Part shown: piece by piece, positions 37,748 to 49,923 of the stretch
Layout of the letters: every line of letters begins with the position of its first letter
Position numbering within the stretch: the stretch's first letter is position 1
Assembly: GCA_964017065.1 (NCBI GenBank)
Contig: OZ024784.1
Span: forward strand, 1,672,598-1,736,597
Origin: Haliclona indistincta
Taxonomy: Eukaryota > Porifera > Demospongiae > Haplosclerida > Chalinidae
Direction of reading: 5' to 3'
Length of the DNA: 64,000 bases
The notes under the pieces: model-generated
Told to the model about the DNA's origin: nothing
Databases searched by the model: none
The model's input: only the letters and a program-made list of their open reading frames with translations
Program-made: the position numbers and the translations under genes

Positions 37748-40700
37748 TCAAAAAGATACATTTCTATTCATTTCGTCAATGCGTACCATTACTGCACTGC
37801 CGGTTACTCGAATAGTTTGAGAACACTTTCTCATGCTAGTCTCCATCAGAGGATCACACAGCAGGTTTATCAGACTGTTGCAGTACAAGTGAGCATTCCT
37901 TTTGCCAGAAAAGGACGAGCTAGTGACTAGAAAAAAGATAAACAAACATAAACACAACAGATAAAGCTTAAACAGATGTTAGCTTTGCCAAAGCTGACAA
38001 GCAAATGCTACAAAGACTGATGTTGACTTCTCATCCACATTACAATACAATAGAATGCATATCAGCACATTTGTTGCAAGTCAAAATAATGTAAACAAAT
38101 GCTTGAACACTGTCATCCTACCATTTCTCATCAAATTGATAGTTTTCTTAGCGGCATCGTCACATCTTGACATGAAGGAAACCGATTGCTTGTAACAACT
38201 GCTGACAAGCGGGTTACAAGGAATACCAGTTTCCTTTGCAACTAGGCAAGACAGCACAACCTCAGCCAGTAGAGTTGTTAGACATGCTGTAAGCTCAGTT
38301 GCAAGCCTGAAATGCAGGAAAATGCATAAAATTAGAAGCTCATACTTGTGTGGTGAACAGTGATTAAAATGATAGTCATACATAATGAAGATGGGCTATT
38401 TATGGTACACGACCAATCAGTATTAGTGATTTACATGTAGGATGGTAGCATGCTTTAGATTGCACACTAAAATGGTTTGACCAAAAAGACAGCTGGTCAC
38501 ATTCACCAAGTGCAATGGGCTGTTACTAGAAGAGAATTTGATCCATGTGAGAGAAGTCCTAAAATCATAATCCACTTACACACTGGAATGCACGGCCTCG
38601 TATCTGGTTTTTATTGTGATTCGTGATCCAATCTGAATCACACAGAATGCTCAAGTCTTTTTGCAATGCAAAATATGACATAGCGTCACCTTCATACACT
38701 AATGTGTTCAGTCTCTTTTGAACACATTTTAATTTTTGTTTGAATTCTACTAGATGAGCTGTGTACATATTACCAGGATAGATGACATTACTGTCATGTT
38801 GAATAGTATAGTACAACTATGTTAGTGTAGTATTGTGGTAAAGGATTATCTCACTCAGTGACTAGCCAAAGTACACCATACACTGCATCACAAGGAAGAC
38901 ACTTTGTTGAGCTCTGTGAATGGAAGAGAACAAAATGTGAAATAAGGAACACACCATCCTTCCTGGCAGGATATCATTCCTAATTATATCATTCCTCTAC
39001 ATTAGGTGGTAGGTCTCTTACAAGGCTACCAAGCCTTGTATAGGTAGGATTAAGTTCCAACACAATGTCTGTGACCAACAGCAAACTATTGATGTGGTTA
39101 ATGACCAATGTTTCCTCTCACTAACCGTGTGATACTCAACATGAGCCAACATAGCCCGCAAACACTGCTAGAACTGGTGCCAGTAAACAGCATTAGAGCT
39201 TCACTGGCATGAGCTGAGATATGTTGATTAAGCTTCTATGGGATGTGTGTGTGATGCTAGGACTACTCATGCAAACAATGAGAATGTTCTGAGTACATGA
39301 CCAACACTGGACTAGTTTGGACAAGAGGTGGTCACGATTATCTAGTTATGGTAACACAAGATTGCACACTAGGACTGCGGTTACATCAAATATAGTATAG
39401 TACCTGTGCACCATCAAATATAGTATAGTACCTGTGCACCATCAAATATAGTATAGTACCTGTGCACCATCAAATATAGTATAGTACCTGTGCACCATCA
39501 AATATAGTATAGTACCTGTGCACTATCGAATAAACAAAATGCACTTTTGATTAATTCTGATGTTAGAACTTACCAAAAACTGTTCCAGACTGGGTTGGAG
39601 AATTTTGAACAGTTGAGATTTAGACAGCGATAAAGAAAACAGGCACTGGACAACAGCCTGCATGTGCAGAGAGAGCATCAATGGCTTGAAGACAGTAATA
39701 TATAGTACCTTAGTTAGCTTGGTCCTAGTGATTTCAGTAACAGTAGATCGAGAAGGCAACAATCTAGAATAGATGAGAAAGTAAGCTGAAACCATCAGTA
39801 ATCAATAAACACAAAGTTTAGGTAAAGACTGAGTAAGCAAGTAGAACCAACTAACATGGATGATTCACTCAGTGGTAATTGCATCTGCTGCAGCTGTTTC
39901 TGGGAATAACCTATACACAATGTAATAACCAAGGACAGGAAATTTACATGGAGTCAATGCTACCAGCAACAATGTTACCCAGTGGCTGTGTATGATTCAA
40001 TGTTTCTGTGAATAGACATAGCGTCTATTTGTGCCAGAAACATTTCTCAGCATGAATTAGCAACATGACGCTGGGCAACAATGTTGCTGGAGACTACTGC
40101 TATGATGCTAACCAATCAGAACACAAAGAAGGAAACTAACGTCACTAGCAATGAGTGACGAATAGGCTCCTGGAGTGGAATACTTAGCCTCTTCAGCAAT
40201 CGAAAGAAGCCTGCATGACAATAAAACTCAAATCAGTTATACATTTTCTCTTACTTGTGATGCGTAGTGTGCAAGAGACTGACGGCATGTGAGCATGATA
40301 ATTCACCATCAGATATCAGACTAGCTAAGAAGGTGATATTGGATGGTGTTAGTCTAACATGACCGACCAGATGCAATAGCATCGACTGCAGGCTCTCTGG
40401 TAGATAGGACAAGAGACCACTAGGAGCTGGAGAGAAAAAATAAACAAAATAAAAATTTGACGACAATGTCGATCTGATTTTGAAACAAGAATTTTATGAT
40501 TGAGAGTACACTGTTCATAACTCACACAAGAGCGCTGCAAGACGTGTGTGAAAGGCTAAGACGGTCGACTGTGACAAGCAAGAAACAGCTCTTCTCAGTA
40601 ATTCTATCAATAGCTTGAAGACGCAGGGAGCAGTGTCAGGAGGAAGAAGAAGCAATAGCTCAGGAATGGTAGCTAAACATGGCTGCAGTAGGTATGTCTC

Positions 40701-42757
40701 CACAAGAGAGCTGTAGAAAAAAGGACGGGTTAGAAAATGACATACACCCTGTTGATAAAAGAGTAATAACAACCAGTCTAATATCATTTTTTTCATTAGC
40801 AAAACTGTAAAATCTTGGGCATGTGATAGTTTTAGCTCTGTCCACAAAAATATGTTTGAATTGTTCAGTAAAAATTTAATTACCTACTAAAATAACCTTC
40901 ATAAAAAAATTATGTGAAATTTATCAACAGGTGACATTCCCTGAAGCTGATCATAGTTGTTTATACCAGCCACAGGTATGTGTACACACTTGCCTTTTCC
41001 TCTCTGGTCTGGTCACAGCTGTTGCCATGAGCTGCTCCAAATACACAAGAAATGCCTGTTTGGCAGACGACTGAGGATGACAAGATCTAAAGAATAGCAT
41101 CACAGAGCGCAATAAATCCTTTTCCTCTCCTTCATGACCTCGCCTGATGTGATTAGTCTGAGAGTAGAGCATCTCTAATAAAGAAATCAAAATGGCTGTG
41201 TACGACTGTAGCTGTTGAGAATCCAGTACGGCTGATGCCCGAGGGAGGGAGACAGTGAGATAAGAGAAGATAGAGGTGTAAGATATGGTGGAGGAGGTGT
41301 GGCTACACAAGGCAAGCATTAGGTAGCAAAGACGCATGTTCATGAGTAGAGAAACAGGTGAGCTCTCGCCTGAATCTTCAAAAAGAGGAAAATATGTCAT
41401 GAAATGAGTTTTAAATGAAGTGAAGTGTTTTTCACCGAGAGACATAATAAGGCTAGTCGAGGAAGAAGATTGTAGTGAGAACGCTCTGAGCTCAGCCTTT
41501 CTGTCAGTTTCACAGACTAGCTTCAACAGCACACACAAGAGCTGTAGCACAGTCTCAAGCAGGTCAGATGGTTGACGGTTTGGTCTCTGCTGCTTGTTAA
41601 TACCAATGCTGCTGCTGAAGTTGAGCAGGCAAGATGGCGCCACTTCAACCCAGCATTCCAACAAGAGCTGAATGAGACGGTCACAAAAATCACAAAACTC
41701 TTCTGTGCTAGGAAAAAGTGGAGCCGAGACGCTGGATTTTAGGTGACCTTGAACAGTAACTTGGACACTTGGGTCTAAGCAGGTAAAAAGCAAGGAAGAG
41801 GAGAGAAAATCAACCATGTCTTTACTGTTTATGCTCAGTAAAAAATCCTCATGAGAGGGCCAGACTAACTGCTGGTGCATATTGAGCACGGGAGCAGACG
41901 GAAGAGTGAGAGAAGAAGAGACTAGATTGGTAGAGACCTTGTCGTTGGCTTCCATAGGAAGACAGAGAAGAGACAGAAAGCGTAGCAATTGATCTAACAC
42001 TTTCAGTCTGTGAGAGAACGAACCACTTGGTGTGCTCTTTAGCATGTTGTTAGTAGCTGTCTTAGACTTATGGTTGGAGCTACCTCCCTTAGTCTGAGCA
42101 GCACCAAACCCACAATAACACGACATTAGAGGAATATAGAGTGGAAGAATCTCTGAAGCATGTGACCTCAGCAGTGGAGCCGAGTGGTTGATGAGGAGGT
42201 CCATGATCTTTAAGGTGTCTTGCTGTATGGTTGAGGTGATGTGAGTGAGGCCGCACTTAACACTAACCATCAGGATGGGGAAGAACGGAGCGAGATGATC
42301 AGAAGGAACTTGAGATAGAAGGAATTTAGTCAAGAGAAGGAGAGAGTGTCTGACAGAGCTGTCCTGATCAATAAAGATAGGAGACAGCTGGTGGAAGAGC
42401 TTTCCAAGGCAGGGGAGTAAGGAGGAGGGGTGAGAGGAGAAGAGGGTGCGGAGACCATTCAATGAGTTGCTTCGGATAGAGGGAGATGGATGACCAAGGT
42501 GCCTTAACAAGTCCTGTAGTGTATTATATACTACACATAACGACACATACACAGCTTTAGCTTACCTGTAGAGACTGTTTACGATACGTGCTCGGTAGTG
42601 TCTCATCTTTATTCAGCTGCGCAGGAACGAACACCTTCTGTGCCTTGAAGCTGACAACAGTTGCATTATCAGGAGCTCGTTTTTCCTTTCCTACTTTCCT
42701 CTTCTTCTTTGGAAAGTCCTTTTCATTCGCTCGTTGTCTCTTTCGAGCTTTCTTCAT
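37748..42757 (-). CDS. TEX10: TEX10 / Ipi1 homologue, 60S ribosome biogenesis
   Basis: Homologue of TEX10, the animal Ipi1: a helical-repeat scaffold of the PELP1-TEX10-WDR18 (Rix1) complex that helps mature pre-60S particles in the nucleus. The basic start (MKKARKRQRANEKDFPKKKR) and the following VSFKAQKVFVPAQLNKDE fit the family N-terminus. Exon 2 (40994-42513) encodes HEAT-like helices, including the Ipi1-type block SVRHSLLLLTKFLLSQVPSD...LAPFFPILMVSV...DTLKIMDLLI. Further exons lie at 40526-40710, 40255-40426 and 40141-40210; three or more smaller ones follow to the TGA at 37748. Exon 2 ends AAAAG/GCAAGT, a GC-AG intron that the reading frame requires. The downstream exons at about 39550-39790, 38570-38820 and 38100-38310 are less certain. 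Confidence 0.85.
39384..39523. repeat. Minisatellite, 28-bp unit x5
   Basis: Five head-to-tail copies of a 28-bp unit beginning CATCAAATATAGTATAGTAC, the last with one or two changes, in a TEX10 intron. There are no spacers, so it is not a CRISPR array. Confidence 0.95.
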
Positions 42758-42847
42758 TTTCCCAGGCCCACGTGGTATAACAGGCGTGGCTTACGCATGC
42801 TGCGCTCTAATAAGAAGTTAGCAGTAAATATGAAATTCATAATTATT

Positions 42848-45695
42848 CTATTTTCGGTTTCTTTGTCTCCCTGGCCCCTTGGATGATTTTCCTTTAGCCA
42901 TAGCTCTTTTATCTTTCTTCATCCTCGGATCAACGACCTTAAAGCGCCCAGATACTCCTGCAGGGCGTCTAACTCTTTTCCCAGTTCCCTTCTTGGCAAC
43001 GACATACTTCACTTCTTGAGATTTCCCTTTTGCGCCCATCAAACCAGCTTTCTTGTAAACACTCTTCAACTGTCTTGCTTTCTCTTGATCCGTTACATCT
43101 CCTGTCTCACAAATTATCTCTGCTTTTCTTCTTGCGGTTACCAGTTTCTTTACGGCACGTCGCTTCTTCCTTGACTTTGCCTCAGCAATTTTCTTGATCG
43201 GGCGAGCATTGATCTCTCTCAGTCTTCGTTGATACTCCTGCATCATGTCACTGGTCACGGGCAGCTGCTTACGATAATGCTCCAATTCATCAGTAACAAA
43301 CCAGTCGGGCAGGTTCTCGTCAGTCTGTGTCCACCGATGGTATGATGAATCAATCAGATCCTCTTTCTTCTTCTTGGACTGCACCATGACAGCACCTAAG
43401 GCAAGCCCAGCAGGATCAAGATCATGTGGACTCTTATAATCCAACGGCACAGTCTCAAACTGATCATCAGCCTTGCGTCTGGTAACCTTCTCATCCTCAC
43501 TACTATCAGAATCGCTCTCCTCTTCATCATCACACTCTTCAGAGTCTTTCTTCTCTGTTTGACTCTCTGCTCTTTCAGCCGTCTCTTCCTTTTCTTGGTT
43601 CCTTGTAGCAGTTGTCTCAACCTCCCCTTCTTCATCTTCCTCCTCTTCAAGTCCCTCAAACACAGGATTGCTGAACCAAACTTTGGTACGCCTGGTCTTC
43701 CCTACATTCTCCTCTTCTAGACCAACTACCAAAGGATTCGCTACAAAACGACAGTAAAATAAAACACAACAGAAAGAGAAAAACTAGTCGGTACCTGGCT
43801 GAATTTCCTCTTCTAAAATTTCCTCGTCCTCTTCTTCTTCCTGATCGGTTTCTTCTATCATATCTTGCTCTTCCTCCTCTTCATCAATTTCATCATCGCT
43901 GTCTTTCTCTACATAGACAAACTTTCTTTTCTTCCCTTGAGTTGAGGAACCCTCGTCTTTCTGATCATCTTCAGCATTAATCATTTCTCCCTCATCAATT
44001 TTCTGAAGCTGTTTATGTGTTTTAATTTGCTTCAGAGAAAACAACTTCTCTTTTTGGTTCCCAAGCAACTCGGCTGTCTCTTTGTCAATCTCAGATTTGT
44101 CTTCCATTCTCTGCTTCAGTTTCTTGTCAAGTTTATGCTTTCTCCGAAGAATCCTTCAGAGAAGAGAAAGCATGCATCCATTTTCAAAATTAATTTTTAT
44201 ACCTTCTTGCTTCAGCCATTTCTTTGTCAGCAAGTTTCTCCACCTTCTTGTCCACTTCCTCAAGGTCTGCATCACCTTCCTCCATTGCTTCATCCGCCTC
44301 AGATTCTTTTCCATTACTCTTCTTTGGGTCTTTTTCTTCATCACTACTTTCACCCACTTCATCTAGAAACTGTCGCATCTTCTTCCTCCATTGCACAAGC
44401 TGACGAAGTTCACGCAATCCCAAAACCTTTGATAAAAACAAGTGTCACAAAAGGACATGCAAAGCAAATGAGTCTTGCATAAGTTAAATTATCGTGTTTT
44501 TTTTTACCTTGATATCTTTACAATGATCTTTGATTTCGTCAGTAGTGAGAGAGTGACGTCGAAAAACTTCACTCGAGACATCAAACACAAGCTGATTGCA
44601 AGCCGCCAACAGTGACAAGTGGTCTTCAGCCATTATGAAGTCAGCAACCGATACAACCTCAAACAGTGTGTCCTTTCCTTTAGGATAACCAACAGCCGAT
44701 TTGGATTGATTCTGGAAAAATCAGTAGAGTGACATAAATATTATGTAAGGGAATCAAACCTGAATTTGTTTTAGAGTTGTCTTCTTTGGCTGTGTGTCTT
44801 CTTCGTCCTTTTCATCATCAAAGACAATCTTGGGATCCACTAGTTTGGGGTCAAGTTTTCCAGGAGCATTGTACCCCTTGCAGACAACAAATATTTCGGC
44901 TGACTCAATACGCGAAGCTTGTGGCTTAGTAGCACTGACTTTCTGAAACAGCTGCTGAAACACATTCAAGAGAGCAGGATAGTCCTTTGAACGAAAAATC
45001 TGCAAGGAACTAGGTGATACTAGCACTTGTGTAAAGTTTACGTACCTTGGTAACAAACCAACCTCCTCTCTTTAGTAATTCACAAGCAAGCTTCATAGCA
45101 CTAAGAGTGAGTCGTGCCTGAGTAAAAGCATCTTGGATCCAAGCAGATCCAACATTAGGGGCACCATCATGAAGTACACAGTCAACTTTCCACGTCTGCA
45201 GCTCTCTTTGTAGCAACTAAAGTAAAAAGTAAAAAAAGATGCACTGACCGGGAATCGAACCCGGGCCTCCCGCGTGGCAGGCGAGAATTCTACCACTGAA
45301 CCATCAGTGCAACCATACGAAAACAGCATGATATCATGTGTTTCAAACATCGCAGGGATAACACAAGACAAACATACACAGAGAGAGAAACATACCTGCT
45401 TACAGTTGCTTGTAGTAATGTCAGCTTGTAAACAGGTTACTTTATGAATTGGTTTTATCGGCACAAGATCCACTCCAATAATCATACTGGACAAGGGCAT
45501 GTTGTTCACAGCTACTTGTAGCCAGCTGCCTGGAGCAGCACATAGATCAACTAGTACTCGAGACTGCTGCAGAAACTGGAACTTTCGATTGAGCTGGATG
45601 AGCTTGAAAGCAGATCTGGCTCGATAACCTGTCTCCTTAGCCAGGTGGTAGAATCTGTCCTTACGACGCTTTCCTATCTTGGTCTTTCTCCCCAT
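42848..45695 (-). CDS. FTSJ3: FTSJ3 / Spb1 pre-rRNA 2'-O-ribose methyltransferase
   Basis: S-adenosylmethionine-dependent methyltransferase of pre-60S rRNA in the nucleolus. Seven exons (45396-45695, 45046-45216, 44760-44999, 44508-44711, 44203-44426, 43795-44153, 42848-43740) join in frame to 796 codons; the human protein has about 847. The N-terminus is the FtsJ fold: [20 protein letters not shown], the SAM loop [14 protein letters not shown] and [13 protein letters not shown], with the K-D-K-E tetrad apparently present. The middle (DUF3381-like) and the Spb1 C-terminal domain are rich in Glu/Asp and Lys, ending [10 protein letters not shown]. Intron 1 contains a tRNA-Gly gene. The stop lies only 90 bp from the TEX10 start codon, and the start faces ZNF622. 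Confidence 0.95.
45240..45310 (-). tRNA. tRNA-Gly (GCC)
   Basis: Read on the minus strand the gene begins GCACTGATGGTTCAGTGG and ends GGTTCGATTCCCGGTCAGTGC plus a discriminator A. The 7-bp acceptor stem GCACTGA/TCAGTGC pairs fully. The A box (TGGTTCAGTGG) and B box (GGTTCGATTC) are perfect and the anticodon loop reads CTGCCAC, anticodon GCC. No intron and no encoded CCA. It lies within intron 1 of FTSJ3, on the same strand as the host gene. Confidence 0.97.
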
Positions 45696-45892
45696 GGTCC
45701 TCTCTAGTTTGTCCCTTTACTCGTGAAATGATAGACAGCTAAACAGGAGAGGAGACAAGGTCGGCCTCGGACAAGGTTCAACTTCGCACCGAGACGAACA
45801 CACCCAATCTTCCACGTGGTGTGGATGTCTAGCACGTGACTAATGCTGAGTCAACATCGCAAGTTGCACAACTACCACACAACACTTTACAG
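45696..45892. promoter_or_regulatory. Bidirectional promoter FTSJ3/ZNF622 with two CACGTG E-boxes
   Basis: 197 bp between the two start codons. CACGTG occurs at 45813-45818 and 45833-45838, the second as CACGTGAC. CACGTG is the core site of Myc/Max, USF and MiT-family bHLH factors. No TATA box is evident. Confidence 0.65.
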
Positions 45893-47080
45893 ATGGCCGA
45901 GTCTGAGGGGATTCGGACAGAACCTGCAGCCCCTGCTGTGATGTTTACCTGTATCACATGTCGAGTGGCTTTCGTAGATGCGGATCTTCAGCGAGCCCAC
46001 TACAAAACGGAGTGGCATCGTTACAATCTCAAGCGCAAAGTAGCCGAGCTTCCTCCTGTGTCTAACGAGGCTTTTCAAGAGCGTGTCCTAGCTCAGCAAG
46101 AGCTAGAAACAGAGCAGATGGACGGAAAAATTGGACAGCATTGCCAGGTCTGCCGCAAGCACTTTGCGACTGAGAAATCCTACGCGAGTCATCTACGCTC
46201 GAAAAAGCATAAAGGAGCTGCACGTGCTCTGGAGAAACAAAAGACAAAGGAGGTACCGTCAGATGAAAAAGCAACTGCCAAATCAGACACAGAGGAATCC
46301 GATAAAGGAGAGGAAGAAGACATAGAGGGTCCTGTCTCTGAACCTCTTGAGCTAACAGAGTGTTTATTCTGTCCAAATGTCTCTTCCGATATCGAAACAA
46401 ACATGGAGCACATGAGCCAAGAGCACGGGTTCTTTACTCCTGATCTTGAATATCTCACTGACCTGGATGGTCTAATGGGACACCTGGCAGAGAAAGTGGG
46501 TGTGTGGAACATGTGTCTGTACTGCAATGAGAAGGGCAAGATGTTTCATTCAGTTGAGGCTGTCCAGCATCACATGGTCAGCAAGGGACATTGTAAGCTG
46601 TTCTTTGAAGGAGACACAGCTCTTGAATATGCTGAGTTTTACGACTACTCCAAGAGTTATCCTGACTACACCGAAGATGGTGACTTTGATAAAGACGAAG
46701 AAGTTTCTCCAGAAGACAACACATTGCAGGTATAGTTTTAAGTTTGCTTTATTGCTGTATGAATATAATTTTATTTTTTATTTTAGGTTACGGACAACTT
46801 GGAGCTTGTTCTGCCATCTGGCGCCACAGTTGGTCATCGCTCGCTGAAACTTTACTACAAGCAGAACCTTCCGTCCTATGAGAGAAGAAAAGCAACTATT
46901 GTAAGCCGGGTGATGGCACGCTATCGTGCTATAGGATGGAAGGGATCAAGTCATGACACTGCTCTGAGAGTAAAGGACAAACTCTGGGCAGCTAACATGA
47001 AGAAACACAGAGACCTCAAGATAGGCATGAGGAATAACAAGAACTTGCAGACTTACTTCCGCCCACAAGTAGTGTTCTAA
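45893..47080 (+). CDS. ZNF622: ZNF622 / REI1 zinc-finger 60S maturation factor
   Basis: Cytoplasmic factor that helps release late assembly factors from pre-60S subunits. Two exons, 45893-46729 and 46787-47080, join in phase to 376 residues; human ZNF622 has 477. I start at the ATG at 45893 (MAESEGIRTEP); codons upstream are open but lack an ATG in frame. Four C2H2-type fingers are visible: FTCITCRVAFVDADLQRAHY (with H...H following), CQVCRKHFATEKSYASHLRS, the ECLFCP...H..H finger and MCLYCNEKGKMFHSVEAVQH. The C-terminus has the conserved LVLPSGATVGHRSLKLYY and KDKLWAANMKK. The middle is acidic. Confidence 0.95.
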
Positions 47081-47110
47081 ACGTTTGCGTACACATCACA
47101 TTGTAATGTA

Positions 47111-48619
47111 TTACGTAAAACATTCTTTTAGAAATAAAGGCAGTTTTAAAAGGTCTGCTTGTGCTGAATGAAGAAGTGTATACGTTAGATGCTCGATATA
47201 GTTTGCTAAATTGATTTCTTGAATTGCTCTATCTTCATCCTTGCTTCCCATCTCTATAAATAGCTGATTAGTTGCTGAAGCTCTTTTGAAAATGTTTTGT
47301 TCGATCTCGGCAGTGATTGTCTTTGAGCGTTGAAAACAATACTGGAGCACAATAGGAAGCAGTTTTTTTTGCTCTGAATCACTGACTCTTTGTAAAAGAG
47401 GACCATACCTATAACAGAGAAAAATTAATGAAAAGAGAGGAGTGAAGTCTATACCTGCTAAAAACGACCTCTTTAACAAATGTTGTCGGTAAGTTTAAGT
47501 TTTTCAACAACTCTTCAATGAACAGTTTCAATGCCTGCATCAGTGTCTGCTCATCCCACTGCTCTTCAAATGGGATGGGAGCATTGTACACCTTCTCCAT
47601 GAGTTTGTACGTAGAAGAGTCACTCCATACATTGATAGAGATGCTGGGAGTCTCTGTGACCACACAGTGGAACCAATAGGGAGGAAGATATAGCACTTCT
47701 CCTGGGTTCAGTGTAGCTTCTATAGGCATCGGGACCTTTGAGTCACATGAAAATATGTCCACCTATACCAATGCAGTTATCAGGCAGCTAGTGATAGGTA
47801 GCATTTTACCTGAGTTTGTCTGTAGAGTTGGTGAAGACATGGATAGAGAGAAAGTTGAGCATAAGCTGACGGAGGAAAAATAAGGAACTTCTTTCTGCCG
47901 TGTATGACAACATGTAGGTTATGAGACGTGTCATAGTGAGTGTGGGCAGTGACATTGATCCCTCCAAACCAATAATTGACCTGCCCAGGTCCTTCGTGAG
48001 GGTCAAAGGTCATCTGGCGAAGTGTGTCTGGCGTATACAGAGCCTTACGGAGACCAAGTGCCTCAATCTCTCCACTAGAGTAATGATAGTTACCAGCAGT
48101 ACTGCTTCGAACAGCTCTGAAGAAGTCCTTCCCTGAAACAATATACTCCTTATATTCTGCTGTAATGTTGAAATGCTGGACTGTATCCAATGGTTGACTG
48201 GTAGAATGGTAGTTGAATACCGGATTGGAGCTTCTCTTAACCAAAATGTGCTGAACCTGGTCACTCAAATCATCAAATGTCCATGAACTGAGACTCCAAT
48301 CGTCAAATGGTGTTCTTGTCAGTATGACGGGTGTACCAAGTGAAACTAGCTGTAAAAAATTAGTATATTATTCATGCATGTGAATCTCGTCTCACCAGCT
48401 GAGTCATGTGACGTGGGAATGAATCATTGTACGACCAGTTGAGTCGCAGTACAGGCCCAATATCAACATGCATATTGCTGTGAGAGTAAGAAGTTAGCAA
48501 GAAACTTGAATTTAAATTTTGCTTCACTTTGAATTGACTTCTGTTTTTGAAACCATCCAGAGTCCAGTTAATATCGAGATAGTAGCAACGAGTACTGTAA
48601 CTAGTAGCCCGCACAGCAT
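47111..48619 (-). CDS. Membrane-anchored JmjC/cupin-8 oxygenase
   Basis: Probable Fe(II)/2-oxoglutarate dioxygenase of the JmjC hydroxylase type. Five exons (48528-48619, 48396-48477, 47810-48349, 47455-47762, 47111-47408) join in frame to 439 residues. The ATG at 48619 begins MLCGLLVTVLVATISILTGL, an uncleaved signal-anchor-like helix, so the catalytic domain may face the ER/Golgi lumen or the outside. The iron ligands are present as HYD in VTAHTHYDTSHN (about residue 190) and His in YLPPYWFHCVV (about residue 270). NYWFGGINVTAH and LNPGEVLYLPPYW are typical family landmarks. I cannot assign a specific member such as JMJD7, HSPBAP1 or TYW5; none that I know has this anchor. It is divergent with the SelU gene. 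Confidence 0.85.
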
Positions 48620-48853
48620 TGGTGTTTCTTCAACTGACTTGGAGGTGTGGCAACGTGCTAACGAAAAAAAAAACAGCTGACACAGCAAATACACGATCGA
48701 CTACTCACGTGATAAACATCTTCACAGGTTACATAACATTGCAACATTTTCTCTGTCTGCTCAGGTGCAACTCACAACTCAGGATAGAAAAGTGCAGTGC
48801 TTCGTGTCTAACTCGCTCTGTATATGCAACGTTAGTTCGTGAGCACAATTACC
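48620..48853. promoter_or_regulatory. Bidirectional promoter JmjC/SelU with TCACGTGA
   Basis: 234 bp between divergent start codons. The palindrome TCACGTGA spans 48705-48712, an extended E-box of the MiT/TFE or USF type. No TATA box is evident. Confidence 0.6.
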
Positions 48854-49852
48854 ATGGCTACTGGCGGAGGTAGACCAGCACAGCTGGAGAAAATTGGAAA
48901 AAACCTGATCCAGAATTATAGCACGAAAGAGGTATAATTTATTTTGCTAACGTGGTGTAACCCTTCTTCATCCTTCCTTGCTGTCGCTGCAGTCCGTTCC
49001 TGTGGAAAGTCTATGGGCCGAAAAAGATGTGGTCATCATGTTCATGCGACGGTTTGGATGACAGTTGTGTCGCAAGGGGGCTGTGGTAATCAGCCGCCTT
49101 AAACCCCTGCTGGACAGACACAATGTGTCTCTGGTTGGGGTGGGGTTGGAAGAACTGGGGGCTGCAGAGTTCGTGGGACTAGGGTTTTTCAAGGGAGGTG
49201 CGTAGTATTGTTCATTTTTACATGTTGGTTTATCTTGTATCCTCCTCGCTCCGCCTAGACTTGTACGTCGATGAAAAGAAGCTGTGCTACCAGGAGCTGG
49301 GTTTTCGTAGATTCAATTTAATCACGGTGTTCAAAGCGCTCATGTCGGCCATAACAAGGAGGTCATTGTCTGAGGTGTGTTTTCACACATTATCACTTCA
49401 TCTAGATGGTAATGATTCTCGCCCACGCAGGCTAAAGCGGCTAACATTACCGGCAATATGAAGGGTGATGGATTTCAAAACGGAGGCCTGTTGATTGTCA
49501 AGAAGGGAGGAATGGAGATGCCTCTGTTTCATACTGAAGAAGTGCCTGGAGATCATGTGCCCAACGACACCATTTTAGAGAAACTTGGAATCGATCCAAA
49601 AGAAATAGAGGAGTATGTCTAGTTTTACACTTTAATAGTTGTTAGTTGAAATAATTTCTATATCATGTTATAATAATGTACTTTAAATACTGCTTTACTG
49701 TTTTTCTCTTCATTTGTATTAGAGTTGAAGCACCTCCACTAAAACCCGAGGAAGAAGAAGTACTGGCTGCAGGAGATATGGACTGCTCTGAGGCCTGTGC
49801 TTTTCCTGTAGCGGATGAGGAGGTACCTGAAAAAAAGACATTCAAATTCTAA
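48854..49852 (+). CDS. SelU/PRXL2-family selenoprotein (in-frame TGA = Sec49)
   Basis: Thioredoxin-fold redox protein of the peroxiredoxin-like 2 family (SelU, prostamide/PGF synthase group). Five exons, 48854-48931, 48993-49197, 49259-49374, 49431-49612 and 49723-49852, join to 237 codons with perfect phases and GT/AG borders. The only in-frame stop before the end is TGA at 49059-49061 (codon 49). It falls exactly where the family has the first Cys of its CxxC centre: RRFG-U-QLCRK. Conservation continues for 187 codons past it (LGAAEFVGLGFFKGDLYVDE, NGGLLIVKKGGMEMPLFHTE, PGDHVPNDTILEKLGIDP), ruling out a real stop. A SECIS-like hairpin lies 72 bp after the TAA. The tail is acidic and ends EKKTFKF. 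Confidence 0.92.
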
Positions 49853-49923
49853 TATGCAGCAGCAAGCCAGATCTATATAGTGTGTAGTGTATAGTAATTG
49901 TGCATTGACATACAGTGAGGTTG

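Noticed and set aside
39384..39523. Regular repeats that could suggest a CRISPR array
   Set aside because: The 28-bp units touch each other without spacers and lie in an intron of an animal gene; it is a minisatellite.
44015..44482. 155-codon open frame antisense to FTSJ3
   Set aside because: It is the complement of a Glu/Lys-rich coding exon, which rarely creates stops; no recognisable domain.
45836..45892. Upstream extension of ZNF622
   Set aside because: In frame but begins with GTG, not ATG, and lies over the E-box region; the ATG at 45893 is preferred.
49059..49061. In-frame TGA as a disabling mutation
   Set aside because: All splice phases, the conserved sequence after it, the position at the redox Cys and a SECIS hairpin favour selenocysteine.
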